Shown piece after piece: positions 17,508 to 26,626 of a DNA stretch of 64,000 nt (positions are counted from its first letter, which is position 1; every line of letters begins with the position of its first letter). The notes below the pieces were generated by a model that saw only the letters and a list, made by a program, of their open reading frames with translations, did not search any database and was not told the origin of the DNA. Origin of the DNA: Lysinibacillus sp. FSL W8-0992 (GTDB lineage Bacteria; Bacillota; Bacilli; Bacillales_A; Planococcaceae); contig NZ_JBBOZQ010000001.1 in the NCBI RefSeq assembly GCF_038008685.1, forward strand, positions 3,720,001 to 3,784,000, written 5' to 3'. The translations under genes and the position numbers were made by a program.

Positions 17508-18524
17508 CTACCCTCCAATATGAGACATTTCAATTTTTGAATTTTTCCTTTTTGCCATTGTTTGCTCATTACGTTCATCTGAATAACGATCATCTCTTGT
17601 TTCCCATACTTTTGTAATACATTTGATAATGGCAGCATCATCTTGCCCTGATCGTAACAGCTCTCTTAAATCCGTGCCTTCTGTTGCAAATAAACAAGTG
17701 TATAATGTTCCTTCTGCCGAGAGACGAGCACGTGAGCAACTGGAACAGAAAGAATCCGTAACAGACGAAATTACGCCAATCTCACCTTGTGCGTCTTGAT
17801 ATTGATAACGTGTTGCCACTTCCCCTTTGTAATTTGGCGCTGCTGGCTGTAACGGTGAAAATTGATGAATTTGCTCAATAATGTCCTTTTTGGACACAAC
17901 ATCATCTAAGCGCCAACCATTTGAATTTCCTACATCCATATATTCAATAAAGCGTAAAATATGCTGTTTTTCTTTAAAAAATTGTGCCATTGTAACGATA
18001 TCTTGATCATTCTTTCCTTTTTGCACAACCATATTAATTTTCACTTGTAAACCCGCTTCTGCAGCCTTTTCAATTCCTTCTAACACCGATAATACTTTGC
18101 CACGACGACCATTCATCTCAGAAAAACGCTCATCATCCAGTGAATCGAGACTAATTGAAACGCGAGATAAGCCAGCTTGTGCTAATGGTTGTGCAAATTT
18201 TTTTAATAAAGAACCATTTGTAGTTAATGCAATATCTTCTATACCTTCTATGCGGTGAATGCGCGCAATTAATTCAGGTAAGTTACGACGAAGTAAGGGC
18301 TCTCCGCCTGTAATCCGCACCTTTTTCACATTTAAAGAAACAAAGATTTTTACTAATCGTTCAATCTCATCAAAAGTTAATATTTTATTAGACGGTAAAA
18401 ATGCGTAATCTGGACCAAATACTTCAGCTGGCATACAATAGCGGCAACGAAAATTACAACGATCTGTTACGGATATTCTTAAATCTCTTAAAGGTCTATT
18501 TAATTGGTCTTGTAGATCATGCAT
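17508..18524 (-). CDS. moaA: GTP 3',8-cyclase MoaA (radical SAM)
   Basis: This 338-residue protein has the radical-SAM triad CNFRCRYC (Cys23, 27, 30), the second cluster motif [18 protein letters not shown], and the C-terminal GG tail (HIGG) that the enzyme needs. It converts GTP to the cyclic intermediate used by MoaC. The ATG directly abuts the fdhD stop, with the ribosome site inside fdhD, so fdhD and moaA are cotranscribed. Confidence 0.96.
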   Translation of the reverse strand: MHDLQDQLNRPLRDLRISVTDRCNFRCRYCMPAEVFGPDYAFLPSNKILTFDEIERLVKIFVSLNVKKVRITGGEPLLRRNLPELIARIHRIEGIEDIALTTNGSLLKKFAQPLAQAGLSRVSISLDSLDDERFSEMNGRRGKVLSVLEGIEKAAEAGLQVKINMVVQKGKNDQDIVTMAQFFKEKQHILRFIEYMDVGNSNGWRLDDVVSKKDIIEQIHQFSPLQPAAPNYKGEVATRYQYQDAQGEIGVISSVTDSFCSSCSRARLSAEGTLYTCLFATEGTDLRELLRSGQDDAAIIKCITKVWETRDDRYSDERNEQTMAKRKNSKIEMSHIGG

Positions 18525-19343
18525 TTAATCTCCTTCTTTCAGTGAATTGTGAGCAGGTAATAGGATACGTTTTGGATGTGTATAAATATTCAGTGTATGT
18601 TGTCGGATAAATCCTACCGTCGTAATGCCAAGTTGCTCTGCTAATTGCAATGCTAATTCAGTTGGTGCTGATTTAGATAGCACAATTTCACAGCCTATTT
18701 TGGAGACTTTTAGTAAAATTTCAGACGATATCCGTCCGCTAAAGACGATGATTTTATCTTGCATACTAATATTGTTACGGAGGCAATAGCCGTAAATTTT
18801 ATCTAACGCATTATGACGTCCTATATCCATGCGACTTAAGACAATGCCATTGACATTACATAGTGCGGCATTATGCACACCACCCGTTTTCTTAAAAATG
18901 TTTGCACCGTCCTGCATCTCATGCATTAAACGAAAACAATCCTCGGTCGTCATTTGCACATGAACATCTTCCATTTTTTTCGCTACTAATGCATCATTGG
19001 TAAAAACAAATCCTTGCCGACTCATGCCACAACAAGAGGTAATATAACGTTTATTTTGCGTCTGTTGGTAATAGGGATTGACATGTTTTGTTTTAATATG
19101 CACAAAGCCCTCTTTCTCTTGGTGCCAAATTTCCTCAATATCCTCAAAGCTACGTATCACTCGTTCAGAAGCTAAGTAGCCGATAACCATATCTTCCACA
19201 TACTCTGGTGTACAAACCATCGTAACAAACTCTTGCTGATTAATTTTTACAGTCACAGCGTATTCTGAGACGATTAAATCATCTATTTCTTTTACTTGCT
19301 GGCCTTCTACACGCGTAATTTTCCTTGTTATTGCTCGATCCAT
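18525..19343 (-). CDS. fdhD: Formate dehydrogenase accessory sulfurtransferase FdhD
   Basis: This 272-residue protein has the SCCGMSRQG cysteine loop near residue 100, FKKTGGVHNAAL and the DIGRHNALDKI motif, all conserved in FdhD. It delivers sulfur to the molybdenum cofactor of formate dehydrogenase, whose gene is divergent 0.9 kb away. It lies between the DUF2294 gene and moaA in a single minus-strand run. Confidence 0.95.
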   Translation of the reverse strand: MDRAITRKITRVEGQQVKEIDDLIVSEYAVTVKINQQEFVTMVCTPEYVEDMVIGYLASERVIRSFEDIEEIWHQEKEGFVHIKTKHVNPYYQQTQNKRYITSCCGMSRQGFVFTNDALVAKKMEDVHVQMTTEDCFRLMHEMQDGANIFKKTGGVHNAALCNVNGIVLSRMDIGRHNALDKIYGYCLRNNISMQDKIIVFSGRISSEILLKVSKIGCEIVLSKSAPTELALQLAEQLGITTVGFIRQHTLNIYTHPKRILLPAHNSLKEGD

Positions 19344-19355
19344 AAGGCATCCCCT

Positions 19356-19703
19356 TTACACACTGATATTTTTTTCAAAAACAAAGACGGAAATCGCAAA
19401 ATCCTCTTCAATTTTAATATCTGAAAATAAGTGCAGTAATTTGCTGCCTATCAATTCTTCCATTCCCTCGGGTGGTGATTGTGTATATAAATCCTGAATC
19501 ATACTCGTCCTTGCAGCATGTACCATCTTTAGCCCCTCGGGTGTACTGGCAATAAATTTTTCCGTCGGTGTGATATTTCCGTATAAAGTCGATACAGCCA
19601 TATTCTCAACAAAAACAGTATGAATACGCTCTGGTCCTTTTCCAAATACTTCTTTTCTTAACTTTCGAATCATATCATTAAATTCATGTATTTTTTTAGA
19701 CAT
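19356..19703 (-). CDS. DUF2294 (YrhF-like) protein
   Basis: A 115-residue soluble protein (FNDMIRKLRKEVFGKGPERIHTVF...) of the DUF2294 family. In B. subtilis the homologue yrhF sits beside the formate dehydrogenase genes yrhDE, the same neighbourhood as here. No catalytic motif is evident and its role is not known. GGGAGA precedes the ATG at 14 bases. A Fur box lies 115 bases upstream, facing both this gene and fdhA. Confidence 0.8.
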   Translation of the reverse strand: MSKKIHEFNDMIRKLRKEVFGKGPERIHTVFVENMAVSTLYGNITPTEKFIASTPEGLKMVHAARTSMIQDLYTQSPPEGMEELIGSKLLHLFSDIKIEEDFAISVFVFEKNISV

Positions 19704-19818
19704 AGCAACGATTCTCCCATCGTAAATAAACTTTTTTTATGCAAATTGATATGAGGTCACCCTTACAGTTTGTTAATGATATAGCAACTTGAAAAAAATT
19801 AAAAGAGATAATATTTTT

Positions 19819-19833
19819 TGATAATCATTCTCA
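19819..19833. promoter_or_regulatory. Fur box upstream of fdhA/DUF2294
   Basis: TGATAATCATTCTCA matches the 7-1-7 Fur consensus TGATAATNATTATCA at 13 of 14 positions and is identical to the box before the heme transporter at 36212. Confidence 0.75.
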
Positions 19834-19856
19834 TTTAATAAATTTTATGATTAATA

Positions 19857-19885
19857 TTGTTCATTTTGAAGGATACGTCTATAAT
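19857..19885 (+). promoter_or_regulatory. Sigma-A promoter after the Fur box
   Basis: TTGTTC at 19857-19862, a 17-base spacer and a perfect TATAAT at 19880-19885. The Fur box ends 23 bases upstream of the -35 hexamer. A transcript would start near 19892. Confidence 0.65.
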
Positions 19886-20020
19886 AATACATATCACAAA
19901 TGGAATTGATTTATTTTAATCCCTATCTCACGATGTTGCATAGTGTTTTTAATATTTGAATTCTATTGTTATTTAAAATAAAAGTAGATTGAGTTTTTAG
20001 CAAGACCTGCTAAGAATTTT

Positions 20021-20077
20021 ATCCGCCATGAATGATTAGCATGTTTTGGACATGTAATTTCATGGTGGATTTTTTTA
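20021..20077 (+). terminator. Strong hairpin and T-run in the fdhA leader
   Basis: Arms ATCCGCCATGAA and TTCATGGTGGAT with an inner ACATG/CATGT pairing are followed by TTTTTTT on the plus strand. It ends a transcript begun near 19892 or acts as an attenuator for fdhA. Confidence 0.8.
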
Positions 20078-20278
20078 TTTTTCTAAAAAACGAGACATGA
20101 ATAATTTGTTATAATCTAGAAATTAAACCTATTTCGAGGTAGATTAAAGAACAATAGGGAATTACAATAATAACAAGACAATCGCTTCAAAAATAACCAA
20201 CTCGATTTGTTATTCCCTTTTGTCTTTAGCCGTAACAAGTTGTCCTATAAGTCTCAAAGTGAATAGGAGGAAGTTACC

Positions 20279-23215
20279 TTGACTCAAATTAAAATTAATG
20301 GCGCTCCATATGATGTAAAAGAAGGAGCTACAATCCTTGATACCATTAATCAACATGCCATTCCTCATCCTCAGATTTGTCATGTGCCAGCTGTAGACCC
20401 AATTGAAACATGTGATACTTGTATTGTGGAGGTGAATGGCCAATTAGTTCGTTCCTGCTCCACAAAGGCAGTAGACGGCATGAATATTTTATTAACTTCT
20501 GACAAAGCAAAAGCTGCACAAACAGAAGCAATGGACCGTCTACTCGAAAACCATTTATTGTACTGTACAGTATGTGATAATAACAATGGAAATTGTACAT
20601 TACACAACACAGCCGAATTAATGGAAATCGAGCATCAAAAATATCCGTACACGCCCAAAGTTGAACCACATGAAGTGGACATGTCGCATCCATTTTACCG
20701 ATATGATCCCAACCAATGCATTGCATGTGGGCAATGTGTAGAAGTTTGCCAAAATTTACAGGTGAACGAAACATTATCACTCGATTGGGAAGCAGAACGA
20801 CCACGTGTAATTTGGGATAAAGGTGCTGCCATTAATGATTCTTCCTGTGTAAGTTGTGGTCAATGTGTAACCGTTTGCCCATGTAACGCCTTAATGGAAA
20901 AATCCATGCTTGGAGAGGCTGGATTTATGACTGGTTTGAAACAGGATATGTTAGATCCAATGATCAGTTTGATTAAGGAAGTTGAACCGGGATATAGCGG
21001 TATTTTTGCCGTTTCTGAAGTGGAAGCAGCCATGCGTAGTAAACGCACTAAAAAAACGAAAACAGTTTGTACGTTCTGTGGTGTAGGTTGTTCATTCGAA
21101 GTATGGACAAAAGACCGAAAAATTTTAAAAGTACAGCCTTCCGATGGTCCAGTAAATGCAATTTCGACTTGTGTCAAAGGGAAATTCGGCTGGGATTTCG
21201 TCAATTCAGAAGAACGAATTACAAAACCACTTATACGTAAAAATGATGAGTTTGTTGAATCATCATGGGATGAAGCACTGGATCTAATTGCAACAAAACT
21301 TGGTGGTATTCAACAACAATATGGTCCTGGTTCTGTCGGCTTTATCTCTTCATCTAAAATTACAAATGAAGAAAATTATTTAATTCAAAAAATGGCTCGT
21401 CAGTTATTTGGAACAAATGACGTCGATAACTGTTCTCGTTATTGTCAATCTCCTGCTACTGATGGTTTATTACGTACAGTAGGCTTAGGCGGTGACGCTG
21501 GTACAATAAAAGATATTGCCAAAGCTGGTCTTGTCATTATTGTTGGTGCTAACCCAGCTGAAGGTCATCCCGTTTTAGCAACACGTGTGAAACGTGCGCA
21601 TAAATTACATGGTCAGAAATTAATCGTTGCCGATATACGTAAACATGAAATGGCTGAGCGTTCCGATATCTTTATGCGTCCAAAACAAGGTACTGACCAA
21701 GTTTGGTTAATGGCAGTTACCAAATATATCATAGATCAAGGATGGCATGATGAAGCCTTTATTCGAGAAAATGTCCTTCATTTTGATGATTTCAAACAAG
21801 TACTTGAAACATATACACTTGATTATGCGCAAGAAATGACTGGTATTACGAAAGAAACATTGATTGAAGTTGCTGAGATGATTCGTGATGCAGACGGTAC
21901 ATGCGTTCTTTGGGGCATGGGTGTAACACAAAATACTGGAGGTTCATACACATCAGCAGCTATTTCAAATTTACTATTATCAACTGGTAACTATCGCCGT
22001 CCCGGTGCTGGGGCCTACCCTCTTCGCGGTCATAACAATGTTCAAGGTGCTTGTGATATGGGAACATTACCAAATCTATTACCAGGCTATCAAAAAGTGA
22101 CTGATGATGCGGCACGTGCAAAATTCGAAAAAGCTTATGGTGTTCCTATTCAGTCCAAACCAGGTCGTACTAATATGCAAATGTTAGATGCCATTATGGA
22201 AGGTAAAATGAAAGCGATGTATTTAGTGGGCGAAGATATGGCGCTTGTTGACTGTAATGCCAACCATGTAGATGAGGTCCTTTCACAAATAGAATTTTTT
22301 GTAGTACAGGATTGTTTCCTATCACGTACAGCACAATATGCAGATGTTATTTTACCAGCTGCCCCTTCCCTTGAAAAAGAAGGTACATTTACAAATACTG
22401 AACGTCGAGTTCAGCGCCTGTATCAAGTTTTACCAACACTTGGTGAATCAAAAGCAGATTGGGAAATCCTTCAAGCCGTAGCACGTCGATTAGGAGCAGA
22501 TTGGCATTATGATCATCCAAGTGATATTTTTGATGAAATGGCGAGCCTGTCTCCTCTATTTTCACAAGCTAACTATGATGTCTTAGAAGGCTGGGATAGT
22601 TTCTGTTGGGGTAGCCACGATGGTAAAGATACACCGTTATTGTATGAAGACGGCTTTAACTTCCCTGATAAAAAAGCGCGTTTTGCTTTAAATGATTGGG
22701 TACAACCAGTTGAATTTGAGGCACAATACGATTGTCATATTAACAATGGTCGTATGCTTGAACACTTCCACGAAGGAAATTTAACAAATAAATCGAAAGG
22801 TATTCAATCAAAGGTACCTGAGATTTTCGTTGAAGTCTCACCAGAATTGGCAAAAGAACGAGGCATTGAAGATGGGGCCCTACTCCGTTTAGTATCTCCA
22901 TATGGCGCGTTAAAGTTAAATGCCCTTGTTACAGATCGCGTACAAGGAAATGAATTATTTTTACCAATGAACTCTGTTAGCAAAGATTCAGCTATCAACT
23001 TCTTAACTGGTCCTGCAGCAGATGTTAATACATCAACACCAGCTTATAAACAAACAAAAGTACGAGTAGAAGTGCTAAAAGCAAAAGGCAAAACACCACT
23101 TCCTCGCACTAACCCTCGCTATAAAAAGCGTCATCCTCAAAATGGTGTTGAGGTACAACGAAAATGGAATCGTCCTGGCTACGTTCACTTAACAACCATA
23201 AACGAAAGAGAGTGA
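20279..23215 (+). CDS. fdhA: Formate dehydrogenase alpha subunit (cysteine type)
   Basis: TTG 20279 follows AGGAGG by 8 bases. The 978-residue protein has an N-terminal [2Fe-2S] ferredoxin-like domain (CHVPAVDPIETCDTC), a His/Cys cluster region near residue 95, two [4Fe-4S] motifs (CIACGQCVEVC, CVSCGQCVTVC), then the molybdopterin domain opening with CTFCGVGCSFEV and ending in a dinucleotide-binding domain. The active-site ligand is cysteine (NCSRYCQSP), so no selenocysteine is needed. It matches B. subtilis YrhE/YjgC in layout. It oxidises formate with a bis-MGD cofactor made by the surrounding genes. Confidence 0.93.
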   Translation: MTQIKINGAPYDVKEGATILDTINQHAIPHPQICHVPAVDPIETCDTCIVEVNGQLVRSCSTKAVDGMNILLTSDKAKAAQTEAMDRLLENHLLYCTVCDNNNGNCTLHNTAELMEIEHQKYPYTPKVEPHEVDMSHPFYRYDPNQCIACGQCVEVCQNLQVNETLSLDWEAERPRVIWDKGAAINDSSCVSCGQCVTVCPCNALMEKSMLGEAGFMTGLKQDMLDPMISLIKEVEPGYSGIFAVSEVEAAMRSKRTKKTKTVCTFCGVGCSFEVWTKDRKILKVQPSDGPVNAISTCVKGKFGWDFVNSEERITKPLIRKNDEFVESSWDEALDLIATKLGGIQQQYGPGSVGFISSSKITNEENYLIQKMARQLFGTNDVDNCSRYCQSPATDGLLRTVGLGGDAGTIKDIAKAGLVIIVGANPAEGHPVLATRVKRAHKLHGQKLIVADIRKHEMAERSDIFMRPKQGTDQVWLMAVTKYIIDQGWHDEAFIRENVLHFDDFKQVLETYTLDYAQEMTGITKETLIEVAEMIRDADGTCVLWGMGVTQNTGGSYTSAAISNLLLSTGNYRRPGAGAYPLRGHNNVQGACDMGTLPNLLPGYQKVTDDAARAKFEKAYGVPIQSKPGRTNMQMLDAIMEGKMKAMYLVGEDMALVDCNANHVDEVLSQIEFFVVQDCFLSRTAQYADVILPAAPSLEKEGTFTNTERRVQRLYQVLPTLGESKADWEILQAVARRLGADWHYDHPSDIFDEMASLSPLFSQANYDVLEGWDSFCWGSHDGKDTPLLYEDGFNFPDKKARFALNDWVQPVEFEAQYDCHINNGRMLEHFHEGNLTNKSKGIQSKVPEIFVEVSPELAKERGIEDGALLRLVSPYGALKLNALVTDRVQGNELFLPMNSVSKDSAINFLTGPAADVNTSTPAYKQTKVRVEVLKAKGKTPLPRTNPRYKKRHPQNGVEVQRKWNRPGYVHLTTINERE

Positions 23216-23219
23216 GAGC

Positions 23220-23699
23220 ATGGCTGCACCCATTACAAATATAAAAAAACAACAAGTAACAGAAGAACAGCTAAAGGAACAAAAATTAGAAAATCTCAAA
23301 CAACTGCTTTCTGATCAAGAAGAAGCGGTCAATCAAGTGTTGCTTATTATGGCTGAATTAAATGATATCGGTGCATTAGAAGCAGCAATGAAGCTACTAG
23401 AAGCTAAAGAAGAAGTCGCCCATGTTGCACTTGGACAATTAACACGTAAACCTGTAACTAATATCATTAATAATTTAATGGGTGTTGCGGGAGCATTGAC
23501 GGAGCTAAGTCCTGAAACAACGACTAAGCTAATTGATGGCTTAAATTCAGGTGTAGAGGAAGCCAACAAAGCACTTGAATCCGATGAAAAAGTAAGTGCA
23601 TTTAAGCTTGTAAAAATGTTAAATGATCCAGATGTCAATCGTGCGCTAAATTTTGGGGTCCATTTCTTAAAGGGACTTGGCAAAGGTTTAAAAGAATAA
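23220..23699 (+). CDS. DUF1641 protein, formate dehydrogenase partner (YrhD-like)
   Basis: A 159-residue mostly helical protein that starts 4 bases after fdhA. It has the DUF1641 core (LMGVAGALTELSPETTTKLIDGLNSGVEEANKA). Members of this family are regularly encoded next to cytosolic formate dehydrogenase alpha subunits (YrhD, YjgD) and are thought to be small associated subunits. No metal-binding motif is visible. Confidence 0.85.
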   Translation: MAAPITNIKKQQVTEEQLKEQKLENLKQLLSDQEEAVNQVLLIMAELNDIGALEAAMKLLEAKEEVAHVALGQLTRKPVTNIINNLMGVAGALTELSPETTTKLIDGLNSGVEEANKALESDEKVSAFKLVKMLNDPDVNRALNFGVHFLKGLGKGLKE

Positions 23700-23711
23700 G
23701 GTGGTTCTGTT

Positions 23712-24758
23712 ATGTTAGTACAAGAAGATGTAATCAACGCATTACAACAAGTTCAAGATCCTGAGCTTCATCAGAGTATCGTCACATTGAATATGGTGCG
23801 CAATATTCATATACATGACACCCATCTATCACTGGATATTATTTTAACGATTCCAGGATGTCCGTTAAAAGCGAAAATTAAGCAAGATGTGGAGGAAGCA
23901 TTACAAGCGATTGGTGCAACCAGTGTTGCCATTACCTTTGGCGCTATGACAGATCAGGAACGTCGTGCATTAACCGCCTCTTTACAAGAGAAAAATGTTG
24001 ATGCACAAGGCATGCCGCACATGTTGCAGCTTAATTCTGGTGTGCAATTCATTGCTATCACAAGTGGCAAAGGCGGTGTTGGGAAATCGACTGTTACGAT
24101 TAATTTAGCGGTCGCTCTTGCCCGTCTTGGTAAACGTGTAGGCATACTTGATGCTGATATTTATGGTTTTAGTATTCCTGCTATGATGAACATTGACCAA
24201 AAGCCTACTATGCTTGATCAAACAGCGATTCCTATTGAAAGTCATGGGGTTAAATTGATGTCGATGGGCTTTTTCACAAATGGGAACCAGCCTGTTATGT
24301 GGCGTGGTCCTATGCTTAACAAATGGATTCGTAATTTCCTTGTCAATACGTTATGGGGCGATTTGGACTATCTTTTGATTGATTTACCTCCAGGAACTGG
24401 GGATGTGGCCATTGATATGGCAGCGATGATTCCACAAGCACAAGAAATCATCGTGACAACACCGCATCTTGCCGCGTCTCACGTCGCATCCCGTGCAGGC
24501 TTGATGGCACAACATACGAAGCATACTATACTTGGTGTAGTAGAAAACATGGCTTATTTTGCAGGGGCAGATGGTCAAAAAAACTATCTATTTGGACAAG
24601 GTGGAGCCGAACAATTGGCTGATTTACTGCAAACCCAAGTAATAGCTCATATTCCTTTCGCCCAGCCTGAGGAAAATACAGGCTCCTCTGTATATGATGA
24701 AGAAACAATTATCGGCGAATTATTTACTCAGCTAGCAGAAGATTTACTATATTATTAA
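23712..24758 (+). CDS. Mrp/NBP35-family iron-sulfur carrier ATPase
   Basis: This 348-residue protein has an N-terminal MIP18/DUF59 domain (about 1-90, TIPGCPLK), then the deviant Walker A GKGGVGKSTVTINLA near residue 115, DADIYGFSIP, and LLIDLPPGTGD. Such proteins load or transfer Fe-S clusters. Its place 12 bases after the DUF1641 gene suggests help in assembling the many clusters of the formate dehydrogenase. The usual CxxC of the C-terminal part is not obvious here, which I note as a possible divergence from bacterial Mrp. Confidence 0.88.
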   Translation: MLVQEDVINALQQVQDPELHQSIVTLNMVRNIHIHDTHLSLDIILTIPGCPLKAKIKQDVEEALQAIGATSVAITFGAMTDQERRALTASLQEKNVDAQGMPHMLQLNSGVQFIAITSGKGGVGKSTVTINLAVALARLGKRVGILDADIYGFSIPAMMNIDQKPTMLDQTAIPIESHGVKLMSMGFFTNGNQPVMWRGPMLNKWIRNFLVNTLWGDLDYLLIDLPPGTGDVAIDMAAMIPQAQEIIVTTPHLAASHVASRAGLMAQHTKHTILGVVENMAYFAGADGQKNYLFGQGGAEQLADLLQTQVIAHIPFAQPEENTGSSVYDEETIIGELFTQLAEDLLYY

Positions 24759-24761
24759 ACA

Positions 24762-24803
24762 TAAATCCCTTGATTTGCTTTTACACAAATCAAGGGATTT
24801 TTT
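24762..24803. terminator. Terminator after the mrp-like gene
   Basis: Arms AAATCCCTTGATTTG and CAAATCAAGGGATTT are followed by TTTT; it also serves the convergent gene at 24807. Confidence 0.85.
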
Positions 24804-24806
24804 CTG

Positions 24807-25097
24807 TCACAAATAGCCCGCCTTTTTTAATACTTGCATGAAATAAAAACGATACGTATTTTGCACAAATGTCTCTAAAGAAAGCCCTACATTCACCTGA
24901 TATTTCGTAAAAATAAAATAAAACCGTTTATCCCATTTTAAACGTAATAACGCTCCTGCATCTTCACCATACTTCGCTGTAAATTCCACAATTAAAGGCT
25001 CAATCATCTCATAACAATAGTCTTTTAAATTCGCTAGTGCTTCGATATCTTTATCCCTTTGAAAGCGAACAATCCAATCCACTAATTGCTCATTCAT
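24807..25097 (-). CDS. Small protein of unknown function (96 residues)
   Basis: The ATG follows AAAGGATG. The product is rich in aromatic and charged residues (DKRFYFIFTKYQ, TFVQNTYRFYFMQVLKKAGYL) with no membrane segment. The helical pattern loosely recalls the N-terminal region 2 of small sigma-like factors, as in short helical proteins of conjugative elements, but no DNA-binding part follows. I do not recognise a family. Confidence 0.6.
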   Translation of the reverse strand: MNEQLVDWIVRFQRDKDIEALANLKDYCYEMIEPLIVEFTAKYGEDAGALLRLKWDKRFYFIFTKYQVNVGLSLETFVQNTYRFYFMQVLKKAGYL

Positions 25098-25194
25098 GTC
25101 CGAACGTCATCCTTTTATATAGAGTTTCTTCCTATTTAATAATACTCTTTTTTTATGGAGCCGAAAAGTGAACAAAACTTAGCTTATTGAATTA

Positions 25195-25219
25195 TCAGAA
25201 TTGTTTGGGTGACTGGCAC
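25195..25219 (-). repeat. REP-like motif, copy 2 (GTGCCAGTCACCCAAACAATT)
   Basis: Read on the minus strand it is GTGCCAGTCACCC AAACAATTCTGA and begins in the last base of the camS stop codon. It has the same orientation and gene-end position as the copies at 8730 and 27391. Confidence 0.65.
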
Positions 25220-26346
25220 TATATTGGGGTTGCGAAAATTTGTTTTTCTTCTGGGTCCCATAAAACAATTCCAACATCTTGTTTTTGATCGACAATACGA
25301 ATCGTAACAGGAACATAGTCAAATAAAATAGAATTTAATTTTGTACTAATAAACTGCAAAAGACCAATTAATTCTGTATCATTTATTAAAGGTGCATGTA
25401 CCTCTATTTTTATATCCGCTAATTTTCCATCTTCATATCGAAGCTTTCCAAATGCTTTAGGATTTAAATGTTTGAAATTCTTTTGTATTTCTTCTTTAAA
25501 ACTTAATAATTTATTATATGTATCTTGATCCAAACTATATAAGGCATCGGAAGGGAATGTGTAATCTTTCTTATCTATGTCAGTCCATTTATCTATTTTA
25601 TCCTTGCTCTCTGCAATAAAGGTTTCAGCTAAAAAAATGCCTGGAAGTATATCATTTTTATTGGATTCTTGATACAACGTTAAATAGATTGGAACATTAG
25701 GCATTGCTTCATTTTTTCTGATATCTTTTACTATTGTTTCAGCTATTTTTTTACCATAATTACCTACATCATTTACATCATCGTTATTATTATCAACTTT
25801 CACTTGGTCTGTATAAATCAAGCCTTTATCATCAGATACTCGTATGTCATAATATTCATTTAACGATATGGCTAATGCTATCCCTTCTATTTTCCCACTT
25901 TTTTTGTTAATGTAATTTTGTTCTAACACATGTGATAAAATTAGCGGATTCGCTTTTTCATCCTCTAAAACATTACCAGTACTATTTTCTATTGGTGGAT
26001 TTAAACCTAAGCCTTCTTCAGTTTTCCTAGCTAACCATTGCCTAATCATATTTTTATCTAAATATTGGCCTTCCTGCATATAAAAACTACTTGGCGAAAA
26101 ATAATTTACTGATAAATTCATTAACCCCTTCTCAATTTCATTAATATTTAAAGTATTATTCATATTACTAACAATTAATCCTCTGGCAACATTCAATTTA
26201 GCAGGCTGTTGAATTTCGTATGTTTCCTTTTTCTGAATTGAAGAAATATACATTTTCTCTTGATTATTATCGTCTTCATCTTCACTACAAGCAGCTAAAA
26301 AAAATAAAGGTGATATTAATAATAGTGCACTTTTTCTAATATTCAT
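25219..26346 (-). CDS. CamS-family sex-pheromone lipoprotein
   Basis: This 375-residue lipoprotein has the signal ...LLLISPLFFLAAC with the lipid cysteine at about residue 20. The mature sequence (ARGLIVSNMNNTLNINEIEKGL, SPSSFYMQEGQYL) matches the CamS/YerH family. In staphylococci and enterococci the hydrophobic tail of such a signal peptide is released as an octapeptide pheromone; the corresponding tail here is SPLFFLAA. The physiological role of the protein itself is unknown. AAGGAG precedes the ATG. Confidence 0.85.
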   Translation of the reverse strand: MNIRKSALLLISPLFFLAACSEDEDDNNQEKMYISSIQKKETYEIQQPAKLNVARGLIVSNMNNTLNINEIEKGLMNLSVNYFSPSSFYMQEGQYLDKNMIRQWLARKTEEGLGLNPPIENSTGNVLEDEKANPLILSHVLEQNYINKKSGKIEGIALAISLNEYYDIRVSDDKGLIYTDQVKVDNNNDDVNDVGNYGKKIAETIVKDIRKNEAMPNVPIYLTLYQESNKNDILPGIFLAETFIAESKDKIDKWTDIDKKDYTFPSDALYSLDQDTYNKLLSFKEEIQKNFKHLNPKAFGKLRYEDGKLADIKIEVHAPLINDTELIGLLQFISTKLNSILFDYVPVTIRIVDQKQDVGIVLWDPEEKQIFATPI

Positions 26347-26577
26347 GTCTATAATGCTCCTTTCTTATTGTGATATTATGAAAATCTTTCACTACTATCG
26401 TCATACCTTATATTACCATAAGTTCTATTAATATTTATATTAAAGACTTTATATATTGCAACCGCTTTTTGTTATTTAAAGAAGGTGCAAAACGTCCAGT
26501 TGCTAGCAAATAAAACAATCGTTTTACTGTTATTTAAAGTGCATTTTGCATCCAAAATGGAGTTTAATCTACATACA

Positions 26578-26602
26578 AAAAACCCTATAAAAATACAGGG
26601 TC
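26578..26602 (-). terminator. Terminator after the GNAT gene
   Basis: Read on the minus strand: CCCTGTATTTTTATAGGG followed by TTTTTT. Confidence 0.75.
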
Positions 26603-26626
26603 TTTGTAAATGATTTATATCAATAA

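Larger units (their letters stand above)
19704..20278. other. 575-base regulatory space between DUF2294 and fdhA
   Basis: It holds, left to right, a Fur box, a good sigma-A promoter reading right, about 135 bases of leader, a strong terminator, and another 200 bases before the fdhA ribosome site. No open frame with a credible start was seen between the promoter and terminator. The first part could be a small RNA or a regulated leader of fdhA. Confidence 0.7.

Noticed and set aside
19892..20020. Molybdenum-cofactor riboswitch in the fdhA leader
   Set aside because: The conserved Moco-motif blocks were not found, and the class is mainly known from other phyla.
20346..20804. 152-residue frame antisense to fdhA, rich in Cys and His
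   Set aside because: Shadow of the Fe-S cysteine codons of fdhA; no ribosome site.
20279..23215. Selenocysteine formate dehydrogenase
   Set aside because: The ligand position is an ordinary cysteine codon in NCSRYCQSP and the frame has no internal TGA.
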